A DNA stretch of 11,001 nucleotides from Bacteroidetes bacterium SW_11_45_7 (GCA_003022985.1 PXTV01000132.1:1-11001); one strand, 5' to 3'; positions 1-7,033 are shown, counted from the first letter of the stretch. Translations and numbers: made by a program. Notes: generated by a model from the sequence alone, not told the origin.

Positions 1-684
1 ATCAAAGGGGTCTTTTTTGCTGCCCAAAAGGACTTTCATTCGATCCTTCATGCTTTCGGTATCTCCATCAAGTATGGAGAAAATGAACCCCCCTATATTC
101 CTGATGCCACCCTTTTTGTAATATGCATAAGCACTGTCGATATCGTATGTTGGTGTAAAGCGGAACTGTTGTTCTTTAAGTTTGAGTTTGGGGAAACGCT
201 TTTTTAGTATTTTGCGGATCATCTCAATGTACTTATTCACCACCGGCTCTTGTAAAAAATTATTCCGGCTGGCAAAGCTTTCCTCGGCCGGGAACCGCCC
301 GAACCGGTCAGCAGTATGAGGCAAATATTCCTCGTAACGACTCACCAGAAAAAAGGTGGCAGCAAAGGGGTCAAAGGGTAAAGCCGCATCCTGCGATACA
401 CGGTAAAAGATCTTGGTCCCTTCATAAGAGCTAACTGAAGGGTTTTGTTCTTTCAGCCCCATCTCGAACAAAAGCTCTGTACTACAGAAGAATAGCTCGT
501 TCCCCAAGGGCTCAGGGGCATAGGATAGTTTAGGTGTTTTGATGGATTGAAAGGCCTCAGGCTGATCAGTGAGTTTATATTTAATACCCAGGTGCTCCGG
601 GAGGATTAGATCAAATGTATAGCGTATGCGATTTGTGATAGCAGGAGTGTAAATGGTGAGAGATGTAGGGGTGGAAGTCGCCAT
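1..684 (-). CDS. Polysaccharide deacetylase family protein, DUF7033-type N-terminal part (partial, cut by window edge)
   Basis: An open frame of 228 codons runs from an ATG at 684 off the left edge with no stop; only the N-terminal part is present. Residues about 90-150 carry the block typical of Bacteroidota deacetylases with an N-terminal DUF7033 domain: FDPFAATFFLVSRYEEYLP (from about 104), then DRFGRFPAEESFA and a VVNKYI segment. Residues 177-187 (FTPTYDIDSAY) resemble motif 1 of the NodB fold, where the usual TFDDG is TYDID; D181 and D183 would be the catalytic-base and metal-ligand candidates. The catalytic core lies outside the window. Members are thought to de-N-acetylate cell-surface or exopolysaccharide, but the substrate here is unknown. 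No signal peptide is visible at this start. The gene follows the 3HCDH-like gene in the same direction after 136 bp, with no TAnnTTTG box seen in that gap, so co-transcription is possible. Confidence 0.82.
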   Translation of the reverse strand, partial: MATSTPTSLTIYTPAITNRIRYTFDLILPEHLGIKYKLTDQPEAFQSIKTPKLSYAPEPLGNELFFCSTELLFEMGLKEQNPSVSSYEGTKIFYRVSQDAALPFDPFAATFFLVSRYEEYLPHTADRFGRFPAEESFASRNNFLQEPVVNKYIEMIRKILKKRFPKLKLKEQQFRFTPTYDIDSAYAYYKKGGIRNIGGFIFSILDGDTESMKDRMKVLLGSKKDPFD

Positions 685-820
685 AAACAAACCGCATATC
701 GATTAAAGGAGTACTACCAAGGACGATTTTTACTTTTTAAGGTAGAAGGAAATCAATGCACCAGGAATGATCTGGCCCTAACGTTAGCAAAGTCTACTTC
801 TTGTTTGGTACCGATGGCAT

Positions 821-1513
821 TTACCTCATGAATGCCTCTTTTCTAAGGTATTTCGTTTTCAGTAAAGGGCATACTTTATAGCGCTCGTCATGGGTATCAT
901 GATAAACCGAGGCCAATGTTTCATAAACATGAGCAATACCTGTTGCATCAGCCCACTCGAACGGGCCTTGTGGATAATTCGTGCCTCGTTTCATTGCTGT
1001 GTTGATATCGTCAATACCTGCAGTCCCTTCTTGAAGGGTAAAGCAGGCTTCGTTAATGATCATGAATACGATGCGGGGGCTTACCATCCCAACACGATCA
1101 GCCACTTCTTCAACGTCCCATTGTAGGGTTTGAAGCGTGTTATTGATATTCTGACGGGAATTGTTATCAAAAATGGATAACTCTAATCGGTCACGTTCCA
1201 AAAAGGTAGGCAGTGCATTAACACCTGCCACCTGGCAATGAATATGGCCCATATGCTCCGAGAGGAGAGAGGCGAGCTGCTGCTTAACTGCTCCCAGAAA
1301 TACCGGCTGACCTTCATTTGGCAGATATTTAGGGATATAATCCGGCTTTTCGTCAGCTGTAAGGTCAAAAATGGCGTCAAATGAGGAATAGGATTGTTGA
1401 GGCTCTTCCCCTTTATCACTATCGATACCAGTAACAGTAGCTGCCTCTCCTGATTTTTGATCAATAAGGTCTCTGCGAGCTTGATCACCAATCGTTAATA
1501 CCTCCATAAACAT
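821..1513 (-). CDS. 3-hydroxyacyl-CoA dehydrogenase C-terminal-domain protein with degenerate N-terminal half
   Basis: This 230-residue protein has a C-terminal half that is a clear 3HCDH C-terminal domain: RVGMVSPRIVFMIINEA (about 140-156), LQEGTAGIDDINTAMKRGTN (160-179), YPQGPFEWAD (180-189) and DERYKVCPLLKTKYL (209-223). In full-length enzymes this helical domain forms the dimer and closes over acyl-CoA. The N-terminal half (1-115) does not look like a working NAD-binding domain. It begins MFMEVLTIGDQARRD, with no GxGxxG loop, and the segment that should carry the catalytic His reads GVNALPTFLERDRLELS. Short proteins of this form are common in Bacteroidota, so this looks like a lineage-specific family and not a local truncation. 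Dehydrogenase activity is doubtful; acyl-CoA binding is possible. ATG 1513 is used; Met3 is an alternative. A promoter box lies 35 bp upstream. It is divergent from the RidA gene. Confidence 0.85.
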   Translation of the reverse strand: MFMEVLTIGDQARRDLIDQKSGEAATVTGIDSDKGEEPQQSYSSFDAIFDLTADEKPDYIPKYLPNEGQPVFLGAVKQQLASLLSEHMGHIHCQVAGVNALPTFLERDRLELSIFDNNSRQNINNTLQTLQWDVEEVADRVGMVSPRIVFMIINEACFTLQEGTAGIDDINTAMKRGTNYPQGPFEWADATGIAHVYETLASVYHDTHDERYKVCPLLKTKYLRKEAFMR

Positions 1514-1548
1514 TTTGGTAATTTAGCACATCTCAACAATTCAAGGGG

Positions 1549-1556
1549 CAAATTTA
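1549..1556 (-). promoter_or_regulatory. Putative Bacteroidota -7 box (TAAATTTG) for the 3HCDH-like gene
   Basis: On the minus strand this reads TAAATTTG, a full match to the TAnnTTTG -7 element of Bacteroidota primary-sigma promoters, 35 bp before the ATG at 1513. The -33 region has only a T-run (complement of 1572-1576), not a clear TTTG. The match is by eye; a start site is not shown. For the opposing RidA gene only a near match (TAATTTAG, 1519-1526) is visible. Confidence 0.35.
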
Positions 1557-1584
1557 ACCTGAAAGATCGAGAAAAACGGGTGAT

Positions 1585-1971
1585 ATGAAAAAGCAGGTCG
1601 TTTACACGGACAGAGCACCAGCTCCGGTTGGTCCTTATAATCAAGCTATTTGGGGTGGAGATACTTTGTATATCTCAGGTCAGATTGGTATTGATCCCCA
1701 AACTGATGAATTGGTTACCGGTGATGTATTGCGCGAAGTGAACCAGGTGATGAACAACCTCAAAGCTATTCTTGCCGAGGCCGGGTTAACGCTGAATCGA
1801 GTGGTCAAGACAACGATTTACATCACCGATCTTTCCCGCTTTACCGAAGTCAATGAGATTTACGGCAGTTATTTCGGTGAAAGTGCGCCTGCACGTGATT
1901 GCATAGAGGTGAGCCGGCTTCCGAAAAATGCTCACATCAAAATTGCCATGGTAGCAGTGAAAGATGATTGA
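1585..1971 (+). CDS. RidA/YjgF/YER057c/UK114 family protein (Rid family enamine/imine deaminase-like)
   Basis: This 128-residue protein has the standard length and layout of the trimeric cytosolic RidA family. Visible landmarks are PVGPYNQA (15-21, with Tyr18), LYISGQIGIDP (28-38), the LKAILAEAGL helix (59-68), VVKTTIYITD (73-82), FTEVNEIYGSYF (86-97) and PARDCIEVSRLPK (102-114), with Arg104 in the position that binds the substrate carboxylate. Archetypal members hydrolyse reactive 2-aminoacrylate-type enamines/imines released by PLP enzymes. The last strand reads IKIAMVAV where archetypes read roughly IEIEAIAV, so the conserved Glu thought to position water is Ala121 here; deaminase activity is therefore uncertain and a Rid-subfamily role is possible. 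The start is the ATG 14 bases after the GAGAAAAACGGG stretch; no clear Shine-Dalgarno sequence is present. The symbol ridA is withheld because of the missing Glu. Confidence 0.93.
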   Translation: MKKQVVYTDRAPAPVGPYNQAIWGGDTLYISGQIGIDPQTDELVTGDVLREVNQVMNNLKAILAEAGLTLNRVVKTTIYITDLSRFTEVNEIYGSYFGESAPARDCIEVSRLPKNAHIKIAMVAVKDD

Positions 1972-2179
1972 GTGAAGGCAACATCAAGATATAACGTTTT
2001 CAAGCGTAGGGGCTGTTCCTTTTGATAGATTTTGTCAAGGTTGCAAGTAGCTGCTTAGTGCGTTATTTCTAATTCACTAAATTGAGGGGGCTTAGTCCTG
2101 TAACTTTCCAACCATTCTACCTATTGGGGTGAAACGAAAAAGCCGTTTTTATGTTGTAGAGTGGTTCAAAATTCCGCTA

Positions 2180-2587
2180 ATGTCAATATCCAAATTCCTT
2201 CTCGCCTATCTTTTGACAGCAATTGTATTTTTTGCTATCGACATTGTTTGGTTGGGCTTTATTGGCAAAGGGATTTATCAAAAGTACTTAGGGCATCTTC
2301 TTAGCGCCAATGTCAATTGGACGGCAGCTATTATCTTTTATTTGGTGTTCATTATAGGGATTTTTCTGTTTGCTATTTATCCTGCCATTGAAGCAAATTC
2401 CGTTAAAACAGCTATGCTATGGGGTGCTTTGTTCGGCTTTTTTACCTATGCCACTTATGATTTCACGAATCTTGCAACACTTAAGGATTGGCCACTGCCT
2501 ATTGTGTTTATCGATATAGCGTGGGGCGTTGTTTTGACGGCTGCGGTCAGTACTGCCGGGTATTACATGACAAAGCTTTTGGGCTAA
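2180..2587 (+). CDS. DUF2177 family small integral membrane protein
   Basis: The product is 135 residues from ATG 2180. It has four hydrophobic segments (about 5-27, 48-68, 77-97, 108-128) and the motifs characteristic of DUF2177: FFAIDIVWLGFI (17-28) in the first helix, GIYQKYLGHLL (31-41), TYATYDFTNLATLKDWPL (89-106) and FIDIAWG (110-116) in the last helix. The function of the family is unknown; an inner-membrane location follows from the helices. An in-frame GTG at 2129 would add 17 polar, basic residues ahead of helix 1, but family members normally begin just before the first helix, so ATG 2180 is preferred. There is no recognisable ribosome binding site. The 208 bp after the RidA gene (1972-2179) hold no evident gene, and I found no full TAnnTTTG box there. 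Its 3' end faces the ceramidase gene across 84 bp. Confidence 0.85.
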   Translation: MSISKFLLAYLLTAIVFFAIDIVWLGFIGKGIYQKYLGHLLSANVNWTAAIIFYLVFIIGIFLFAIYPAIEANSVKTAMLWGALFGFFTYATYDFTNLATLKDWPLPIVFIDIAWGVVLTAAVSTAGYYMTKLLG

Positions 2588-2643
2588 TTGAAGAGTACAC
2601 ATCAATCCATGCGAACCTGATCAAGATCAATCAATGTCTCTTA

Positions 2644-2665
2644 GTTCCTCTGTTAAAGCAGGGAC
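2644..2665. terminator. Weak hairpin between convergent genes
   Basis: GTTCCT (2644-2649) can pair with AGGGAC (2660-2665), including one G-U pair, over a 10-base loop. It starts 6 bases past the ceramidase stop and 56 bases past the DUF2177 stop. There is no T-run on either side, so it is only a weak candidate for a shared transcript end. Confidence 0.18.
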
Positions 2666-2671
2666 ACCTTT

Positions 2672-4411
2672 CTACTCGGTATAAACAAAACTGCGCACAT
2701 TGAGCTCATCCTCTGAAAATTCAGTTGGCTGTGTGGAAATTTCAGTATTCCGCTCTTGCGGGTTTTTCATGAGCTCCTCTGCCAATTCTTTGAATTTTGT
2801 TCGATATGCCGCTAATGTCCACTTGCCAAAGACCGTATGGCCACCTTCATAGGCTTGTTGATGGTACTCTTCATAGGTTGTTGCATAGCCCGAGTAGGCA
2901 TTAGCGCAGGATGAGATGACCACCTGCTCTATGCCGCGTTGTTTGAGAACATTGTAAATGGTTTGGCGCAAGCGCTTTCCTGCCACAGTTGTAATTTCTG
3001 AAGGGAAACCGGCAATGGCTACCTTGCCGATAATGATAATCTGAAGGGGAAGAATCTGAGGTTGCCAGGGCTTGGTGCCGAGTTTATCTTTGGCATCCAG
3101 GTCTTTGAAAGCTTTCAGGCTATCATCGATAAAGTCAGGGGCTTTGAGGTATCTGGCTCTTGAGGTACCCATCACTCTTCTTCCCCCTGTCTCAACAGTA
3201 ATCTTCTTGGGATATTGCATGCGGTATTTCCGGTAAATCCTCTCCCGTTCTCGCCTCGATACAACCAACGACTTCAAGTATTCAAAGCCTTTCACTAAGT
3301 CGATTGCTACTGCAACGAATTTTGTAGGAATAATGGGGACACCCGGTCCTTCACTTGTTCCCTTGAAAAAACTGAGCCCGATACAAGAAGGAGTGGTAGA
3401 TGCATCCATGTCATCGTTAGTAAACTCTCCATCTGGCCAAACCTCGCTGAAATCAACATAAGTCATTGCGTAGTCGATTTCACCCTGAAGCGGCTCCTGT
3501 TGGGCGGCTTTTTGGTAGAGCTCCAATGCTTTTTCGAATTGGATGCGGCCGTTGTATTTTGCACTTTCAAAGTCATCGTGGTATTTGCCGCGTGTCCACT
3601 TCTTGTTTTCATCCCATATCCAATTGGGCGTGACATCGCCTGCTGATTCCTGTGCAAAAGCAGCTAAGTGCCCCTTCCCTTGCCCTTGCTCATCCTGGCG
3701 TATTTCTTCTTCAAGATATTGCGAGGCGTAGCCCTTATTATCTGAACAGACGAGTGTATTATCGTTTGAAATGCTGGTGGTATGAACGCCAAACCAGTTG
3801 ATGGAACCGATCTTGTCACCGTTTTGGCCATCGATTCTTAGAAGACTCATCGTTCGATCAACAGCGAGATGGGATTTGTCGCTCGGTAATTTCTCTACTT
3901 CAGAATTTCTATTATATGCTTTCATTGACCGGTTGAAGGCCACCTGCCGGTTTGGTTTGATAAAACCACGATCCCAATAGAGTTGAGCTTCTGTTTTCTG
4001 CTGATCGGCTTGGACAATGGCCTGAATAATGCCATCGAGAATATCTTTATAAACTTGTTTAACAAAGCCGGTTACCGGCAAATTATACAACCCAAAATGA
4101 TCAAAGCCACCGGGTCCGCTGTGGGTGTGTTGGGCAGTGATCATAACATTATCAAAATCGAAGCCCAACTCCGGATGCTGGCGTTTTAACGTTTTGACTA
4201 CGCCTTGTTTCACGGATATGGTAATAAAGCACAATTCAGCATTAACAAATGCTATCTTCCGGCCCGTGGATGGGTGGTGTAACACATAGGCACGTGCGTA
4301 TAACTCGGTTGCCTTGCCTTCAATATTCTGATGGGTAAGGCCATACCCCAGCATCCCGACACCTTTGTAATCGGCAGTTATAATACTGCTCGCAGCCCCG
4401 GCTTTGTACAT
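2672..4411 (-). CDS. Neutral/alkaline non-lysosomal ceramidase family amidase (catalytic domain only, Thr at nucleophile position)
   Basis: This 579-residue protein belongs to the neutral ceramidase family, zinc amidases that split ceramide into sphingoid base and fatty acid. Visible family blocks are ITAQHTHSGPGGFDHF (91-106; His97 zinc-ligand candidate), NWFGVHTTS (205-213; His210), FAQESAGDVTPN (252-263), WQPQILPLQI (449-458), GFPSEITTVAGKRLR (468-482; Glu472) and ANAYSGYATTYEEYHQQAYE (503-522; the zinc-binding Tyr lies here). The amidase motif, normally GDVSPN with Ser as nucleophile, reads GDVTPN, placing Thr261 (codon ACG) there. The family's C-terminal Ig-like domain seems absent: the protein ends about 50 residues after the Tyr block. 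The N-terminus MYKAGAASSIITADYKG begins directly with the catalytic fold and shows no signal peptide; no in-frame start lies in the 20-bp gap upstream. A basic stretch at 385-403 (RRERERIYRKYRMQYPKK) looks like an insertion. It lies 20 bp after receptor A, surely co-transcribed. Family membership is secure; the true substrate could be another N-acyl lipid. Confidence 0.9.
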   Translation of the reverse strand: MYKAGAASSIITADYKGVGMLGYGLTHQNIEGKATELYARAYVLHHPSTGRKIAFVNAELCFITISVKQGVVKTLKRQHPELGFDFDNVMITAQHTHSGPGGFDHFGLYNLPVTGFVKQVYKDILDGIIQAIVQADQQKTEAQLYWDRGFIKPNRQVAFNRSMKAYNRNSEVEKLPSDKSHLAVDRTMSLLRIDGQNGDKIGSINWFGVHTTSISNDNTLVCSDNKGYASQYLEEEIRQDEQGQGKGHLAAFAQESAGDVTPNWIWDENKKWTRGKYHDDFESAKYNGRIQFEKALELYQKAAQQEPLQGEIDYAMTYVDFSEVWPDGEFTNDDMDASTTPSCIGLSFFKGTSEGPGVPIIPTKFVAVAIDLVKGFEYLKSLVVSRRERERIYRKYRMQYPKKITVETGGRRVMGTSRARYLKAPDFIDDSLKAFKDLDAKDKLGTKPWQPQILPLQIIIIGKVAIAGFPSEITTVAGKRLRQTIYNVLKQRGIEQVVISSCANAYSGYATTYEEYHQQAYEGGHTVFGKWTLAAYRTKFKELAEELMKNPQERNTEISTQPTEFSEDELNVRSFVYTE

Positions 4412-4431
4412 GTCTTTTTCTTGTATTGATG

Positions 4432-6690
4432 CTAAAATTCGTAGGCGAGTTGCACTGTATAGTTACGAGGTGCTTCAATATAAGCCGGCCTTAGTGTATA
4501 AAGCTCATTAAATAGATTCTTGGTTATAAAAGAGATTTTGGCGTCTTGAATGACATCCAGGCCAATTCGGATATCAATCACAATTGAGCCATCATCATGC
4601 ATCTTCCTGAAGTCATCAACACCTTTAATCAGGTTCAGGGTTTCGTCAATATTATGCATGAAGCTCTTGTATTTGACAATAGCTCCAAGTGTAACGATGT
4701 TGATCGTTGTTTCGATGTCGGCCTTGGCGCTGTGTTGTGTGCGGTATTTTAAAATGTGACTTTTATTATCCGTAGAGGAAGTGTCGTTGAGGTCAATCGG
4801 GTATAAGTAAGTGTAGCCAAACATAATGTTTGTCGGGAATCCAAAGAGACTTCCCTGCCCCATGGTGGAAATTTCAACGCCACTGATTCGCGCATCTCTG
4901 ATGTTAACGGATTGAAAGTACAATCCCGCATCGCCCTTAAGTTGAAATTCGATCATATTGGAATACTCAGTAACAAAACCTGCAAAATCCACATGCCCCT
5001 TCCAGCCTGAAAGTTTAAGTCCTTGATTAATCCCGATTTCTGCACTCCAGGCCGTCTCGGGTTTTAAGTCCGGGTTGGGAGCAACGCGTAAGCCGCTTCG
5101 TTGAGTTTCAACATACTTTTCACCGATGGAAGGAAACCGGTAAGCTTGCCCGTAAGATGCGCGGATATTTGTTGCTTTAGCTATTTCGTAATTCGCACCA
5201 AAACGTGCTACTGGTTTAACGGGAAGTTCAATATCTGCGCCAAGGGCATCGCTTAGTAGGGGAAGGCTGTGATTGGTGCCTGTTGAATCGATACTAAAGT
5301 ATTCAAATCTTGTACCAAACGTGAGATTGAGGCGGTCAAAAAACGTCTTGTCCAATTGAAAAAAACCGGCAGCATTCCTGCCATTATGAGTGCCAAACTG
5401 ATCGGCATTAATAGTGCTGTAATAGCCCTCAACACCTGTTGTCAGATTAATATCGAGTTGTTTGAGCTTGCGGTGAAAGTTGTAGGAGCCATAATAGAGA
5501 CGCGAAGTCGAGGTATCATCTGAGCTGTTAATTGTGTGAGTTCTGTAGAAACGCCCTTTGAAACTGTGTTTGTAGTTTTTGTTATCAAAATAAGTGATAT
5601 GAGGGTCAATACTTAGAGGCATATTCATGTAACGGCCCCCGGTTCGGGGAAGATACATTTTTCTGCCTGTATCCTGCCAAACGAAGAAGTATTCTCCCTG
5701 ATCGAGCGAAAAGTTACCGTTAAGGCCAATTGTTAGCCCTTCAACGGTTGGCGGGCGATACCTTGTTTTGAAATTGAAACGGCCAAAGTTGGTCTTGGAA
5801 TTTTGAAGGTAGCCTTTATCGTATTGGTAAGAACCACCGAGAACCACATCAAAATGGTTGAAGCGTTGCCTGTAAGCCAATCGGGTACCACCGAAAATAG
5901 GCCGTCTATCCCACCATTTGGCATTTTCTACCGGTGGGTTTCCGTAAAGCCCTCCGTATAAAACAATCTTTCTATAGGGCTCGTTACTTGGGTTGGCAGT
6001 CCTGACATTGATGATGCCGTTCATAGCAGATGAGCCGTAAAGGGCAGATGAAGCTCCTTTAATCACTTCCACTTGCTGAATGTTTTCCAATGGCAGCGAT
6101 TTCCACATGATGATCCCGTTGTCCGGCCTAAGAAGCGGTAACCCGTCAAGAAGCATCAGAACCCGGCTGCCGGAGCCCGCTTGGTAGCCACTGCCACCGC
6201 GGATACTGATTTGTTCACCCATCATGGATACCCCTGACACTTTTTCCAGCGCCTCATCCATAGAAGTAGCGTTACTGTTTTCTATAAAATCCGGCTTGAG
6301 CACCTCCATTGAAACCGTTTCCTCCGCCAAATCCTTTTCGTACTTACTACCCGTCACGACAACCGTTGACATTTCCTGAGCTTTTTCCTTGAGGCTTGTA
6401 TTGAGGGTTTTTGTTTTGCCTGCCTCAAGATCAACTTGACGGGTTTTTTCAGAATAGCCGATAAAGCTGAATGAAATGCTGTACTCCCCCGGATCAAGTC
6501 TTAACTTGAATTCTCCATCCAGGTTGGTTGTTGTGCCATTATTTTTATTGGCAACAACGTTCACACCAATCAAAGCCTCTTTGGATTGATGAGCGGTTAC
6601 AGTGCCTTTTAAAACTGCTTTTTGGGCTTGAATTTGCAGCGTAACAACCGAAAGACAAATCATTGATATTATTGAGAAAAGAGTCTTCAT
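4432..6690 (-). CDS. TonB-dependent outer-membrane receptor A (carboxypeptidase-like regulatory domain + plug + barrel)
   Basis: This 752-residue protein begins with a typical signal peptide (1-22, ending QIQAQ before KAVLKGTV). A carboxypeptidase-regulatory-like beta domain follows (about 24-105; LIGVNVVANKNNGTTTNLDG, FSFIGY). Next are the linker STVVVTGSKYEKDL (108-121) and the plug (about 120-232), with RVLMLLDGLPLL (176-187) and VEVIKGASSALYGSSAMNG (207-225). A C-terminal 22-strand-type barrel ends in a terminal Phe (LAYEF), as outer-membrane proteins do. It would use TonB/ExbBD energy for import. It is shorter than SusC proteins (about 1000 residues) and no SusD gene is nearby, so it belongs to the BtuB/FepA-like class with a Bacteroidota N-terminal extension. 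The ligand cannot be read from sequence; the tightly linked ceramidase suggests a lipid-derived or N-acyl compound. ATG 6690 gives the complete signal peptide. A TACCTTTG box lies 56 bp upstream. Confidence 0.94.
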   Translation of the reverse strand: MKTLFSIISMICLSVVTLQIQAQKAVLKGTVTAHQSKEALIGVNVVANKNNGTTTNLDGEFKLRLDPGEYSISFSFIGYSEKTRQVDLEAGKTKTLNTSLKEKAQEMSTVVVTGSKYEKDLAEETVSMEVLKPDFIENSNATSMDEALEKVSGVSMMGEQISIRGGSGYQAGSGSRVLMLLDGLPLLRPDNGIIMWKSLPLENIQQVEVIKGASSALYGSSAMNGIINVRTANPSNEPYRKIVLYGGLYGNPPVENAKWWDRRPIFGGTRLAYRQRFNHFDVVLGGSYQYDKGYLQNSKTNFGRFNFKTRYRPPTVEGLTIGLNGNFSLDQGEYFFVWQDTGRKMYLPRTGGRYMNMPLSIDPHITYFDNKNYKHSFKGRFYRTHTINSSDDTSTSRLYYGSYNFHRKLKQLDINLTTGVEGYYSTINADQFGTHNGRNAAGFFQLDKTFFDRLNLTFGTRFEYFSIDSTGTNHSLPLLSDALGADIELPVKPVARFGANYEIAKATNIRASYGQAYRFPSIGEKYVETQRSGLRVAPNPDLKPETAWSAEIGINQGLKLSGWKGHVDFAGFVTEYSNMIEFQLKGDAGLYFQSVNIRDARISGVEISTMGQGSLFGFPTNIMFGYTYLYPIDLNDTSSTDNKSHILKYRTQHSAKADIETTINIVTLGAIVKYKSFMHNIDETLNLIKGVDDFRKMHDDGSIVIDIRIGLDVIQDAKISFITKNLFNELYTLRPAYIEAPRNYTVQLAYEF

Positions 6691-6746
6691 GTCTATTTAA
6701 AACTTAATTAGTATGAAGGATGGTGAGCATCTGCATCGGCTTAGGT

Positions 6747-6754
6747 CAAAGGTA
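6747..6754 (-). promoter_or_regulatory. Putative Bacteroidota -7 box (TACCTTTG) for receptor A and ceramidase
   Basis: The minus strand reads TACCTTTG, a full match to TAnnTTTG, 56 bp before the ATG of receptor A. No clean TTTG is seen at the -33 spacing (ATTC lies there). It is the only full match I noticed just upstream of the two-gene unit, so it is the best candidate promoter for both genes. Confidence 0.42.
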
Positions 6755-6800
6755 CTTCATTATTGGATTTTGAATGAATTGTGGACGAAGAAATGATGAC

Positions 6801-6816
6801 AAAAACCTGAAAGGTT
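6801..6816 (-). terminator. Short hairpin followed by T-run, weak terminator candidate
   Basis: On the minus strand AACCT-TTC-AGGTT forms a 5-bp stem directly followed by TTT. The stem is short and lies about 310 bp past the receptor B stop, just before the receptor A promoter box. It could stop read-through from receptor B, but a chance match is likely. Confidence 0.18.
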
Positions 6817-7006
6817 GTGCCTGTTAAGCTTGATTGACAGATTGCAATGAAAGTTAATGAGGAAATACGATGTTATCACTAAACTCTTTCACAAATTAAC
6901 AAAGCAAGAAAATGTATTAGAAGGGCCAATAAGTTAGAACTCAATTAACGTCATCACAAACCTATTTGATGTAATAGACGTGTGGCTAACTGGCTATGCT
7001 ATTGCA

Positions 7007-7033
7007 TGAGATGGGATTATACCGTCCATCTCA
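7007..7033 (-). terminator. Perfect 8-bp stem-loop downstream of receptor B
   Basis: TGAGATGG (7007-7014) and CCATCTCA (7026-7033) are exact inverted repeats with an 11-base loop; one G-U pair could extend the stem inward. It lies 94 bp past the receptor B stop. No T-run follows on the minus strand, so it may be a factor-dependent end, an mRNA 3' stabiliser or a protein-binding site and not a classical intrinsic terminator. Confidence 0.33.

Noticed and set aside
753..842. A minus-strand open stretch of 29 codons (containing IGTKQEVDFANVRARSFLVH) overlapping the end of the 3HCDH-like gene.
   Set aside because: It looks protein-like in composition but has no ATG, GTG or TTG before its first codons, an in-frame stop bounds it at 843-845, and I recognise no family. 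Chance or an old remnant is more likely than a gene.
2129..2179. GTG start for the DUF2177 protein at 2129, adding 17 residues.
   Set aside because: The added residues are basic and polar, and family members start just before helix 1; ATG 2180 fits better.
3601..3660. Ser256 (QESAGD) as the ceramidase nucleophile.
   Set aside because: In characterised members the nucleophile is the Ser within GDVSPN, five residues later; Ser256 aligns with an Asn in the human motif as I recall it. It is kept as an alternative to test, not as the call.
3983..4189. Plus-strand open frames inside the ceramidase and receptor genes (also near 3543-3731, 8327-8593 and 9123-9401).
   Set aside because: They lie opposite strongly conserved coding sequence, have no recognisable family features and no start context; they are antisense shadows.
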